In this document: positions 56,033-64,000 of the stretch, in pieces
Numbering within the stretch: the stretch's first letter is position 1
How the letters are laid out: each line of letters opens with the position of its first letter
Origin: Bradyrhizobium sp. 186
Lineage (GTDB): Bacteria > Pseudomonadota > Alphaproteobacteria > Rhizobiales > Xanthobacteraceae
Direction: 5' to 3'
Length of the DNA: 64,000 nucleotides
Assembly: GCF_023101685.1 (NCBI RefSeq)
Contig: NZ_CP082164.1
Coordinates: 8,742,001 to 8,806,000, forward strand
Notes under the pieces: generated by a model
Databases searched by the model: none
Seen by the model: only the letters and a program-made list of their open reading frames with translations
What the model was told of the DNA's origin: nothing
Translations under genes and position numbers: made by a program

Positions 56033-56815
56033 TCACGATTGCGACTTACGTTCAAGAAAGTTGCGGATTCCGTTTTGAAAGGACGCAGCATCATACCGGC
56101 GTTCCAGCGCACTAATCTCCCGTTCAAGACATGTAGTCAAAGGATGTTCCGCGCCATCCGAAATCAGTCCTTTCACCGTTGCCACAGTTTCACCATCCGC
56201 ACGGGTGAGAGCCATCACCATCTGCTCGGCTACATCGATTAAGTCCAGATCCCCACTGAGCTCGGTGACGATCCCCCAATCCCTTGCTAGGGAGGCGGAT
56301 ATTGCGGTGGCGCTCAAAATCAGCCACTTGGCCCTCTGCAATCCGACCGCTCGCGGCAGCCGCGCCGTAGCACCGCCGGCGGGTAGCAAACCGTTCGACA
56401 GATGCGCATCGCCAAACGTGGCCGAACGCGAAGCCACCACTGCATCGCAAGCCAAACACAACTCAAGCCCGCCTGCACGGGCCGCACCATGGACAGCCGC
56501 CACTATCAGGAGCCTAGATCGTTCCAAACGACATAACAGGTCTCGCAATGGATTGAGAATCGATCGCACCCCTGAGCGGCCCCCGCGCAACAACTCCCGA
56601 AGATCCGCGCCGCTGCAGAAATGCGCGCCCTGTGCGCTCAGGATGATAGCACGTACAGAATCATCCGCCTCCGCGCGACTAAGGGCGAGGTGCAGTTCGC
56701 GAATACATTCCGAATTGAGGGCGTTGGCGCTAGCAGGCCTAGCCAGATTAATGCGAACGATTGGTTTCCTGTGCTCCAGGTCCAAAGTTGTATAGCGTTG
56801 GTCGGCAGCCGCCAT
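56033..56815 (-). CDS. Crotonase-family protein, paralogue of the one at 39243
   Basis: 260 residues. VRINLARPASANALNSECIR and GAHFCSGADLRELLRGG open the fold; AAVHGAARAGGLELCLACDA retains the first Glu; ATFGDAHLSNGLLPAGGATA has His at the second Glu position, like its paralogue. RLPRAVGLQRAKWLILSATA and ISASLARDWGIV are also shared almost word for word with 39243-40025. The final residues KSQS and the stop lie in the IS66 element D terminus, so the native tail has been swapped, probably without harm. GGAGA precedes ATG 56815. It lies downstream of the KASIII and SDR genes. Confidence 0.88.
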   Translation of the reverse strand: MAAADQRYTTLDLEHRKPIVRINLARPASANALNSECIRELHLALSRAEADDSVRAIILSAQGAHFCSGADLRELLRGGRSGVRSILNPLRDLLCRLERSRLLIVAAVHGAARAGGLELCLACDAVVASRSATFGDAHLSNGLLPAGGATARLPRAVGLQRAKWLILSATAISASLARDWGIVTELSGDLDLIDVAEQMVMALTRADGETVATVKGLISDGAEHPLTTCLEREISALERRYDAASFQNGIRNFLERKSQS

Positions 56816-57392
56816 CAAAGTCTCTCCTTACTTCTTCGAAGCTGAACGCGCGCGCGGGACGAAGTCCTCCGAGCTTGTTGTCGATTTTGGCTCCGAACGA
56901 GTCCGACTAGAACAATGGAGCCGCCTCATAATTGTGCGCGTTCGGGCAAGAAGGCGCGCGCCACGATCAACGAGGTGATCAAAGGTTTTTCGATGCCGGA
57001 CGGCGCGGTGAACCGGGGTGAACTCGGCAAATCAACCCAACCGTTCAGGAAGGCGGGCCTAGTTCGATGTTCGTCATTCCCTTCTCCTGAAGTGAGCAAC
57101 ACTGTCTCGGACAGGATGTGCGCCCTCGAAACGCAGCGAATACTCGCTAATGCGAGATCACACGCCATAGGGAAGGTCGCGCTGAATATTGCCACTTTGA
57201 AGCTGCTTAAGTACTGCTTCTATCCATTGGAAGCGGCGATCGAGACCGTGTTGACAAAGTATGCCGGGCTCCGGTCTCCGGACCGGATCGTTGCTTTTCA
57301 TTGCTCGGGCAGCCACCGCATTATGCTAAAAGCGCCCGATCCGATGAACGGCACCACCTAGTCCACGAATCCATCGGATGCGCTTAGCCGCG
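56816..57392. other. Intergenic region upstream of the crotonase gene
   Basis: About 580 nt. An open frame at 56915-57361 (plus) and one at 56926-57195 (minus) show no domain. No convincing gene; probably promoter plus decayed DNA. Confidence 0.4.
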
Positions 57393-57484
57393 ACCATCTT
57401 GCGCACCCTAGCAGGAAGCCGACGGGCACGGCGGCGAGGATGCCGAGCGCGACGCCGAGAAAGACACGCCGGGTCGAGGCGCCA
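57393..57484 (-). pseudogene. ABC transporter permease, short fragment (TauC/SsuC-like)
   Basis: The minus strand reads GASTRRVFLGVALGILAAVP then VGFLLGCARW, typical of the first conserved helix of nitrate/sulfonate/taurine-type permeases. Nothing else of the gene is present. Confidence 0.5.
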
Positions 57485-57556
57485 CCGAAGCAACGATCGA
57501 TTTACACCTGTTCGCCTGAGACGACGGCCTCCTGCTCAGCACCCCTTTCTGCTGGC

Positions 57557-58384
57557 CTACGCCCATAGTAGACCACCATTGACTTCCAATATGTGGCCGT
57601 TAACGTAAGAACTCTCGTCGCTCGCAAGAAAGATTGCTGATTGCGCTACTTCCCGCGCATTGCCCAGTCGTCGAAGCGAGATCCGCGCTTTGTAGATGTC
57701 CCATATTTTCTCTTTGAGAGCCAGCAACTTGCCAAGCCCTTCGTCAATTAGACCAGGCGCAAGGCAGTTCACCAGAATGCCCTTCTCCGCGAGCTCAATT
57801 GCGCAGACGCGCGTCAGCATGTTGACGGCCGCTTTGGACGCACAATACGCGGCCGCACCGACCGCAACCCGCGTCCCCATGCTGGAGGAAACATTGATGA
57901 TTCGGCCGCCCCCTTTGCATTCCATGTATGGGGTAACCGCTTGGGTGCAATAGAGGACTCCGCTAAGATTTGTATTGAGTACGGCCGCCCAATTCTCAGC
58001 AGATATTTTGTCCACCTTATCGTCACAGCTTACGCCGGCATTCGAAACCAATATGTCGATCTGATGAAATCTGTTCCAAGTGGCGCGCATTAGTGCGCGA
58101 ACCGACTCTGGATCTGTTACGTCCGTCACGGTAAAACCGGCTTGGTTGGGAGCCCGATTTATCAGCTCGAACACCTCTCCTTCATGACGAGCGCTGAACA
58201 TGACTTGCGCGCCTTCCTCTAGGAACGCCTCCGCGATCGCTCGACCTATTCCTCTCGTGCTCCCCGTTACTACTGCGACCTTCCCCACAAGACGACGGGG
58301 GCTCCGCAAGCTGTCTTCGTCTCCTCGCTGACTCCGTGTACTTCTAGATGCACTTTGGGTAAGCTCATAATTTTCATTTTGCAT
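57557..58384 (-). CDS. SDR, 3-oxoacyl-ACP/CoA reductase (FabG-like)
   Basis: 275 residues. A 34-residue N-terminal extension precedes the classical fold: VAVVTGSTRGIGRAIAEAFL (NADP loop), SNAGVSCDDKVDKISAENW, VNVSSSMG-type IINVSSSMGTRVAVGAAAYC with ASKAA, and the ending NAREVAQSAIFLASDESSYV NGHILEVNGG. It should reduce a 3-oxoacyl thioester. It starts 20 nt after the stop of the KASIII gene, so the two form an operon: condensation followed by keto reduction. ATG 58384 was chosen over an earlier in-frame GTG that overlaps the KASIII end. Confidence 0.9.
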   Translation of the reverse strand: MQNENYELTQSASRSTRSQRGDEDSLRSPRRLVGKVAVVTGSTRGIGRAIAEAFLEEGAQVMFSARHEGEVFELINRAPNQAGFTVTDVTDPESVRALMRATWNRFHQIDILVSNAGVSCDDKVDKISAENWAAVLNTNLSGVLYCTQAVTPYMECKGGGRIINVSSSMGTRVAVGAAAYCASKAAVNMLTRVCAIELAEKGILVNCLAPGLIDEGLGKLLALKEKIWDIYKARISLRRLGNAREVAQSAIFLASDESSYVNGHILEVNGGLLWA

Positions 58385-58404
58385 CGACCATTGCCTCTGT
58401 ACAA

Positions 58405-59397
58405 TCAATACCACTTGAGCAGGATGGCTCCGGCCGAATATCCGCCGCCTACAGCCGCGAGCATTACTCGTTCGCCTCTCTGGAATGCGTGAGCACGGTG
58501 CGAAGCGTCGAGAGTGAACGGAATGGACGCCGCTGCCGTGTTGCCGAAGTACATCGCTGTCATAGGACAGCGGCGCTCATCGCCATCATCAATACCAAGC
58601 TTCTTTCGAAGGGCCTCGATGAGGCGAACATTGGCTTGATGCACGATAAACCGATCGACCATGCTTGGAGAGATCTCAGCCTTCTCAAGCGTCCGCCCAA
58701 TTACTTCGGGCAGAGTGTGCAACGCGTACTCTCGAGTATTGCGGCCGCTCATGCGAAAGAAGTGCTCGCCTCGCGCGATCCTCTCGGCCGTTGCAGGCGC
58801 CCTGCTTCCCCCAGCACCCACAATGACGTCATCCCAGCCACGTCCTTCGCCAAATAGGCAGCTTGCGACGATACCAAAACCGTGCGGCACTCGACTAATT
58901 ACCACAGCTCCTGCGGCGTCGCCGAAGATGCTGACAGTACGGTAGTCGCCCCGGTTCATAACCCGCGAGTAAGTGTCGGCGCCAACTACCAACACGCAGT
59001 CCATCTCATCACAGCAGCTCAAAAGTGCGTTTCCGACAGACAGTGCGTAGACAAACCCGCTACAAGCGGCCGCGATGTCAAAAGCAGGGATGCCGCACAT
59101 ACCAAGCTTCGCCAATAGGATTGATGCGGTAGCCGGTTGCGGATGATCCGGTGTGGAGGTTGCCACGATTACTGCACGGATACGCTCAAGTGGAATCTCC
59201 TCTCGCCTAAGCATCACGCTTACAGCTTCAAATGCTAAATCAGATGTAGCCATTGAATCGGAGGCGTACCGTCGCTCCTCAATTCCGGTTCGCTCTCTGA
59301 TTAGCTCAACCCGAGCGCCTGTCCACTGCTGAATCTGATAGTTCGTGACGACGTTTGGGGGCGCCCACGAGCCGGTGCTTATGATGCCGCTTGCCAT
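58405..59397 (-). CDS. Beta-ketoacyl-ACP synthase III family protein
   Basis: 330 residues, the KASIII length. Catalytic Cys in DIAAACSGFVYALSVGN near 113, His in RFIVHQANVRLIEAL near 250 and Asn in MYFGNTAAASIPFTLDA near 283: the full Cys-His-Asn triad. The N-terminus GIISTGSWAPPNVVTNYQIQ and RTGIEERRYA is standard. It condenses an acyl-CoA starter with malonyl-ACP/CoA, or a variant of that. A housekeeping fabH is normally beside plsX; here the neighbours are an SDR, a crotonase and a divergent crotonyl-CoA carboxylase/reductase, which points to a dedicated secondary route. Start at 59397 fits the family N-terminus. Confidence 0.93.
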   Translation of the reverse strand: MASGIISTGSWAPPNVVTNYQIQQWTGARVELIRERTGIEERRYASDSMATSDLAFEAVSVMLRREEIPLERIRAVIVATSTPDHPQPATASILLAKLGMCGIPAFDIAAACSGFVYALSVGNALLSCCDEMDCVLVVGADTYSRVMNRGDYRTVSIFGDAAGAVVISRVPHGFGIVASCLFGEGRGWDDVIVGAGGSRAPATAERIARGEHFFRMSGRNTREYALHTLPEVIGRTLEKAEISPSMVDRFIVHQANVRLIEALRKKLGIDDGDERRCPMTAMYFGNTAAASIPFTLDASHRAHAFQRGERVMLAAVGGGYSAGAILLKWY

Positions 59398-60308
59398 ATT
59401 GGGATCAACTCCAGCTGAGGCTCGACAGGATAGTACAAAGTTAGTTTGAGCGCGGAGAGCTCCGCCCCCCTCAGCCCTCACCAGCAATCGGGCGGCGAAC
59501 AGTAAATGAACGCCGATAGCGCGCTCTCAACTCCGCCACGCGCTTGCGCAGGTATCAAGCAGACCGCCCCGGGTCACGAATGTGCTCAGGCACTCCGTCC
59601 TGCTGTGGTCCTTGCAAACCGAAGTTCTCCACGGGATAAGTTTTCAGTTGGCGAAAAGATTATTGTTGTTGATGATTTACAAAGATCTGATTTGTGCTGG
59701 GATCTTCGTCGTAATTTGTCATGAACGGTTCCTTGGCCGGGAGAATGTAAGAGTGGCCTCGATGTCGGGCAGCGCCGCTTGCGAGCTGAATGCGAAAACC
59801 GCACTGACAATAGGACCTTGGCGTAGCGTGTCACCCACCGAAACTGGTAGCTTGGAGAGGAGGTCAGCGGAGCTGATGTCGGCCTAGGAATACGATCTGG
59901 AAAGAATGAAAGAGCATGTTTGTCTTCGAATGGCATCGGCAACAACGCGGTTCGAAAGACAGCAGCTCTGAGGACAATCAATCGCACCAAATGTGATGGG
60001 TTCCTCTCGTGCGAGAAGATGATAAACGTCCATCCGATTCATTAAGGTGTCACGAACAAGACGACGACTGCAACGGCGAATGCGAACCCATGATGAGCGA
60101 TATGACCGCTGACGTTTTTGGCGGCACCATCTTGGATGGTTCGTGTTGGCGCCTAAGATCTTGTGTTGAAGAGCAGACGGCCATCCACTTGTGGTCATCA
60201 AGCGCCAGAGAAAATTCTTTGCGCAGCGGTTCGGCATCAAGGTGGTCGCGTTAGGACAGGACCGGTCAGCGTTGCCCCGGAATAAGGGTACTGAAGAGAA
60301 AGGTCACC
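59398..60308. other. Divergent intergenic region (KASIII / crotonyl-CoA carboxylase/reductase)
   Basis: About 910 nt with promoters expected in both directions. Open frames at 59586-59990 and 59884-60240 (minus) show no domain and atypical composition. No regulatory motif that I can support. Confidence 0.45.
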
Positions 60309-61592
60309 ATGTCGCCCGTTCCTCACGAACTGTCATCGTCAGCATCTCATTCGAAGGGTCTCTACGAGGTCGGAGATATTCCGCCGCTCGGACACGTCCC
60401 CGAGCGCATGTACGCTTGGGCCATACGCAAAGAGCGCCACGGGCCGCCGGAGGCCTCGATGCTGGTCGAGGTGGTGCCGACCTGGCCGATAGCGGACGAC
60501 GAAGTACTCGTGTTCGTGGTGGCGGGTGGCGTCAACTACAATGGAATTTGGGCCGGGCTCGGTAACCCCATATCGCCATTCGACGTGCACGATGCCCCTT
60601 ACCATATTGCGGGGTCGGACGCCGCCGGCGTAGTCTGGGCGGTAGGCAACAAGGTGCGGCGGTGGAAAGTCGGAGACGAGATCATCATTCACTGCAACCA
60701 GGACGACGGCGACGACGAAGAGTGCAACGGCGGTGAACCGCTGCTCTCGCACTCGCAACGAATCTGGGGATACGAGACCCCTGACGGCTCGTTCGCCCAG
60801 TTCTGCCGTGTGCAGTCGCGACAGCTGATGCCAAAACCGGAGCACCTGACCTGGGAGGAGGCGGCCTGTTACACGCTGACCCTCGCCACGTCGTACCGGA
60901 TGTTGTTCGGGCATGCGCCGCACACCCTCAAGCCGGGAGATAACGTGCTGGTGTGGGGGGCCTCGGGCGGACTCGGGGTATTTGGAGTGCAGCTTGCGGC
61001 CGCATCCGGTGCAAGCGCTATTGGCATTGTCTCGGATTCCAGTAAGACCGAGTACGTGATGGCACTCGGCGCCAGTGGTGTCATTAACCGCAACGACTTC
61101 AACTGCTGGGGCGCGATACCCACCGTCAACTCCCCCCAGTACAACAATTGGATCAAAGAGGCTCGGCGGTTCGGAAAGGCGATCTGGGATATCACGGGAA
61201 AGCGCGACGTCGACATCGTACTCGAGCATCCAGGTGAGCAGACATTTCCAGTGTCGATCCTGATTGTGAAGCGCGGCGGCATGGTGGTGTTCTGCGGGGC
61301 CACTACAGGGCCCAATATTACATTCGACGCCCGCTACGTATGGATGCGCCAGAAGCGAATCCAGGGCTCGCATTTCGCAAATCTCAAGCAGGCTAGCGCG
61401 GCGAACCGGTTCGTGCTGGATCGTCGTATCGCGCCTTGTATCAGCGAGGTCTTTCCGTGGGACGAAATCGCTCGAGCCCATACCAAGATGTGGAAAAACC
61501 AGCACAAGCCGGGGAATATGGCCGTACTGGTCAATGCGCCGCGCGCTGGCCTGCGGAATTTCGAAGACATCGTCAAGGCGGCCGGCGCGTGA
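60309..61592 (+). CDS. ccr: Crotonyl-CoA carboxylase/reductase
   Basis: 427 residues, matching the Ccr family and longer than ordinary quinone reductases. Signature stretches: VPERMYAWAIRKERHGPPEA, VAGGVNYNGIWAGLGNPISP, DAAGVVWAVGNKVRRWKVGD, IHCNQDDGDDEECNGGEPLL, IWGYETPDGSFAQFCRVQSR, the NADPH loop VWGASGGLGVFGVQ, and the crotonyl-CoA/CO2 region AIPTVNSPQYNNWIKEARRF. It reductively carboxylates crotonyl-CoA (or longer 2-enoyl-CoA) to ethylmalonyl-CoA (or alkylmalonyl-CoA) with NADPH and CO2. In the ethylmalonyl-CoA pathway it assimilates acetyl-CoA; beside KASIII, SDR and crotonase genes it may instead make extender units. The ATG at 60309 lies 13 nt after AAGAGAAAGG. Confidence 0.93.
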   Translation: MSPVPHELSSSASHSKGLYEVGDIPPLGHVPERMYAWAIRKERHGPPEASMLVEVVPTWPIADDEVLVFVVAGGVNYNGIWAGLGNPISPFDVHDAPYHIAGSDAAGVVWAVGNKVRRWKVGDEIIIHCNQDDGDDEECNGGEPLLSHSQRIWGYETPDGSFAQFCRVQSRQLMPKPEHLTWEEAACYTLTLATSYRMLFGHAPHTLKPGDNVLVWGASGGLGVFGVQLAAASGASAIGIVSDSSKTEYVMALGASGVINRNDFNCWGAIPTVNSPQYNNWIKEARRFGKAIWDITGKRDVDIVLEHPGEQTFPVSILIVKRGGMVVFCGATTGPNITFDARYVWMRQKRIQGSHFANLKQASAANRFVLDRRIAPCISEVFPWDEIARAHTKMWKNQHKPGNMAVLVNAPRAGLRNFEDIVKAAGA

Positions 61593-61897
61593 CCGACAGC
61601 GGACGTTGCGCTTGCGCACGTTACTAGAATTCGGCCAATTGCAGAATCGACGGAAATAGCTCAACACTTCACACGAGAGCAACAGTTGTCGTGGCCCGCA
61701 GATCGCCGCAGCCTTGCGGTCAGTCGTGACCGTTCGCAGCCCACCACAAACAATGGCCAACATAGGTCCGCATTGCGTTCCACGCTTCCTTCAATCCGTC
61801 CTCCGGCTCTACACTGTGCGCTTCCCTTCGCCCGCTGTGATCAGTTCAGTTCACGGGAGAGGTTTCATCCAAGCTATCCCCCAAGCCTGGAGCAGAA
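61593..61897. other. Short intergenic region after ccr
   Basis: About 300 nt with nothing recognised; no clear terminator hairpin follows the ccr stop. Confidence 0.4.
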
Positions 61898-62070
61898 TCA
61901 GGATAGGAGAACCCGCGGCTCCTTCTGTACCACGCTGTGGCCGCGATGGCCTTTGTCGAGAACGAGGCGATCATAGAGGTTGCCAGGCAGCGCCTTCACA
62001 TGGGTAACGAACTGACCACGCTTGGCGTGGGCCAGCGTGACGGCCACCGACACCCGGACCACGCGCGCGT
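61898..62070 (-). pseudogene. IS5-family transposase, internal fragment
   Basis: The minus strand reads VRVSVAVTLAHAKRGQFVTH then VKALPGNLYD, matching the segment around the second catalytic Asp of an IS5-group transposase (GQFVTHVKALPGNPYDGHTL), followed by RLVLDKGHRGH (compare ILADRGYRGH). The rest of the element is gone. Confidence 0.7.
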
Positions 62071-62329
62071 TGCAGGAGGAATCGACAAACGGATGTAACG
62101 GCCTGCGCCAATCTATCCGGCTTCGATTTGAGGCTCTCGCTCGAGCCATTACTGATATCCTTCCACTTGTGTCCTCAATAACTCGCCGGCCTCAAGAAGG
62201 GCCATGGCGTCGAACCAGGCTTCGGAATTGTTGGCGCAACCGGTGCTCCATTCGTCCTTTCCGTCTCGCAAACCTCGGCCTTGTGACCTTCCGGTTGGAC
62301 GGTGATTCTTTCTCTTTGCCGGCTGTGTC

Positions 62330-62640
62330 TTACGCGGTGTGAGCCAACAAATCTGCGGCGTAGTTCTGGCACTTTGCGAGCATGCTCCAGGCCATGCGTG
62401 CGAGTTTTGCGGCCAGGGCAACGACCAATACGTTTGAGTGGACCCGCTTGGACGCAGCTTCGAGCAAGGTCCGAAGACGTGCTTGGGCCAGCTTCGGCGC
62501 CTCGAAAGTACGGCTCTGGCCTCCTGGATGGACAGTGTTCGCAGGTAACCGTTGCCGCGCCTCGATATACGGGCGAGCATGGTTCGATCGCCGGTCGAGA
62601 TTGTTTCGGTACCAGACCAAGCCATGCTGCGAGGTCGCTG
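62330..62640 (-). pseudogene. IS110-family transposase, C-terminal fragment with frameshift
   Basis: AWSGTETISTGDRTMLARIS and RRGNGYLRTLSIQEARAVL match the Transposase_20 domain of IS110; the frame then shifts to LAQARLRTLLEAASKRVHSN, VLVVALAAKLARMAWSMLAK and ends at 62330-62342. The N-terminal RuvC-like catalytic domain is absent. Confidence 0.8.
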
Positions 62641-62645
62641 CCGTT

Positions 62646-63402
62646 ATGAAAGGCATCACCAGTTCGACCGCGCTCACCTTCGAGCAGCCCTTCGGTTTGA
62701 TGATCGATCGCGACGTAACCGAGCGGAGGAACAAAAGGTTCATCGTGCGCCTGAAGTTCGCCTCGCTACGGCAGACCGCAATCGTCGAAGATGTCGATCT
62801 GCGCGCTCCACGCGGCATCGACCGCGCCTTGTTTGCCAAGCTCGTCGATGGCGATTGGATCAGCCGCAAGCACAATTTGCTAATCACCGGGCCGACCGGC
62901 GTCGACAAGAGCTGGATCGCCTGCGCGCTCGGCCACAAGGCAGGCCGCGGCAACCGAGGTCCTATACTATCGCCTGCCAAGGCTGTTCGACGCTCGTGCG
63001 CTCGCCCGCAGCGACGGACGTTATGCGCGGCTGCTCAGACGCTATTGAGGGGCGATTTGCTCATCCTTGATGACTGGGACCTCGCTCCGCTCACCGTCGA
63101 GCAGCGGTCGCGATCCCCTCGAAGTCGCCGATGATCGCGACCAGCGCGGATCGACCATCATCATCAGCCATGTACCGGTCGAAATTGGCACGAGATTATC
63201 GCCGACCCGGCCCGTCGCTGACGCCGTCCTCGACTCCTCCACAACGCTCATCGCCTCGCACTCAAACAGCATGCGAAAGATCACTGCGCAGCGCGCCGAT
63301 CTTGATGCAATCAAGAAAACTTGCCCCAACATGATGGCAACGGCACCCCAACCGCCTTCGTCTGAACGGGTGGCTGTGATCGGACTGAATGCTCGCGCTT
63401 AA
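62646..63402 (+). pseudogene. istB: IS21-family helper ATPase IstB, frameshifted, mutated Walker A
   Basis: FGLMIDRDVTERRNKRFIVR, LKFASLRQTAIVEDVDLRAP and RGIDRALFAKLVDGDWISRK are the IstB N-terminal half. The Walker A motif reads GPTGVDKSW where GPTGVGKSW is expected. After GHKA the frame shifts (YYRLPRLFDARALARSDGRY in one frame, LLILDDWDLAPLTVEQR in another), and the C-terminal part reads STIIISHVPVEIG, VADAVLDSS. The transposase partner IstA is absent. Confidence 0.8.
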
Positions 63403-63585
63403 ATCGGAATCCCTGGCCGCGATCGCCGGAATCCGCACCTCGCGTCTCATCTTATTTTCTTGAGCGAGCTCGCACCCTCCCGCTACACATCGCCCGGTTA
63501 TGCAACTCACCACCCTTGGGTTAACAGCGGTCGATTCGGCAGAATGCAACTGTTGATCGGTTATGTAGTTAGAAGAGCTAGAGGG

Positions 63586-64000
63586 CTAGGGGCGAACACG
63601 TTCTCCGAGATGCGCGATAGCGGCTTCTATGCCGCCTTTACCATGAGGGATTCCTATCGCCTTGAGCCCGATCTCAACCACGCCCAGAGCGCCCAAAATC
63701 ATTGGTGCGTTGACATGGCCCATATGGGCGATACGAAACGCCCGCCCCTGGAGATTACTGATGCCGATGCCAAGGACCACGCCGCATTTGTCGTTGCAGT
63801 AATGATGGAGCCTCATCGGATCATAACCGCTGCCCATAAGCACGGTCGTGACCACATTGGATCGCTCTGAATCCTCGCGGATGTTGAAGCTGAGCACGTG
63901 CCTCTCACTCCACACCGCCACCGCACGTCGCACCGCTTCGGCGAGCAGTTGATGACGACCGAAAACGTTCTCCAATCCCTCATCGAACAGCATGTCGACG
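63586..64000 (-). CDS. Class V aminotransferase (serine/alanine--glyoxylate type), C-terminal part
   Basis: The frame enters from beyond the window's right edge and ends at 63586. It reads FDEGLENVFGRHQLLAEAVR, RAVAVWSERHV, then DSERSNVVTTVLMGSGYDPM, CGVVLGIGISNLQGRAFRIA and HMGHVNAPMILGALGVVEIG, matching the small C-terminal domain of serine--pyruvate/alanine--glyoxylate aminotransferases, including the FRIxHMG substrate arginine. The PLP lysine lies outside the window. It would transfer an amino group to glyoxylate or a related keto acid. Confidence 0.85.
   Translation of the reverse strand, partial: VDMLFDEGLENVFGRHQLLAEAVRRAVAVWSERHVLSFNIREDSERSNVVTTVLMGSGYDPMRLHHYCNDKCGVVLGIGISNLQGRAFRIAHMGHVNAPMILGALGVVEIGLKAIGIPHGKGGIEAAIAHLGERVRP

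Larger units (their letters stand above)
51980..56049 (-). mobile_element. Decayed IS66 element D, split by IS1634
   Basis: On the minus strand the order is tnpA remains (about 56020-55655), tnpB (55650-55434, then 53497-53390), tnpC (about 53300-51980). The minus strand from 56049 begins GTAAG, an IS66-type end. IS1634 (53498-55433) sits within tnpB with a 6-bp target duplication. The left boundary is approximate; no inverted repeat was identified there. Confidence 0.75.

Noticed and set aside
60339..61763. 474-codon open frame antisense to ccr
   Set aside because: GC-rich codon-bias shadow of crotonyl-CoA carboxylase/reductase; His/Arg/Val-rich with no domain.
1..64000. nod box, tts box, tRNA, rRNA, CRISPR array
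   Set aside because: Looked for by eye because the island resembles rhizobial accessory DNA; no convincing match to a nod or tts box consensus, no cloverleaf, no rRNA sequence and no regular spaced repeats were seen. A covariance-model and motif scan would settle it.

Overview
The window looks like part of an accessory or genomic island of an alphaproteobacterium, most likely a Bradyrhizobium-type Rhizobiales. Reasons are the GC-rich sequence, the alphaproteobacterial porin, many short-chain dehydrogenase and acyl-CoA genes, a crotonyl-CoA carboxylase/reductase, and a very high load of IS66, IS3, IS5, IS701, IS110, IS21 and IS1634 sequences with a group II intron remnant. Genus is inferred from overall character, not from a marker gene. 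I recognised no tRNA, rRNA or CRISPR array.

Layout. 1-7.5 kb: IS5 transposase end, an SDR, a CmcJ/NvfI-type oxidoreductase, a creatinase-like M24 protein, a porin and a MarR regulator. 7.7-14.7 kb: small-molecule catabolism (alpha/beta hydrolase, Asp/Glu racemase-like protein, class II aldolase, broken phytanoyl-CoA dioxygenase, cyclase-family hydrolase, broken MFS transporter). 15.1-18.6 kb: two head-on IS66 remnants. 18.7-31.9 kb: an acyl-CoA degradation operon (enoyl-CoA isomerase/hydratase, two acyl-CoA dehydrogenases, ADP-forming acyl-CoA synthetase, decayed MaoC hydratase), then a double cupin, an M14-like peptidase, an aldehyde dehydrogenase and an orphan ABC binding protein. 32.9-39.2 kb: IS701 abutting a truncated AT-rich capA, then an IS3 element split by a serine-recombinase element. 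39.2-43.6 kb: a tight second acyl-CoA operon (AMP-forming ligase, SDR, thiolase, crotonase). 44.2-45.4 kb: M20 amidohydrolase. 46-56 kb: an IS graveyard holding one intact IS3 and an intact IS1634 nested in a decayed IS66. 56-61.6 kb: crotonase, SDR, KASIII and, divergently, crotonyl-CoA carboxylase/reductase. 61.9-63.4 kb: IS5, IS110 and IS21 fragments. The window ends in a class V aminotransferase.

How the genes may work together. The two acyl-CoA operons together supply acyl activation, dehydrogenation, hydration, 3-hydroxyacyl oxidation and thiolysis. The KASIII/SDR/crotonase/CCR group could build a short acyl chain and reductively carboxylate it to an alkylmalonyl-CoA. A short palindromic-type motif (GCAGAAWTTC, W = A/T) recurs upstream of at least six catabolic genes between 2.8 and 43.8 kb and may mark one regulon.

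Most notable: (i) a 2,685-bp serine-recombinase element whose removal exactly restores an IS3 transposase reading frame; (ii) the shared GCAGAAWTTC motif; (iii) the CCR/KASIII locus; (iv) nested insertions whose target duplications can still be read.
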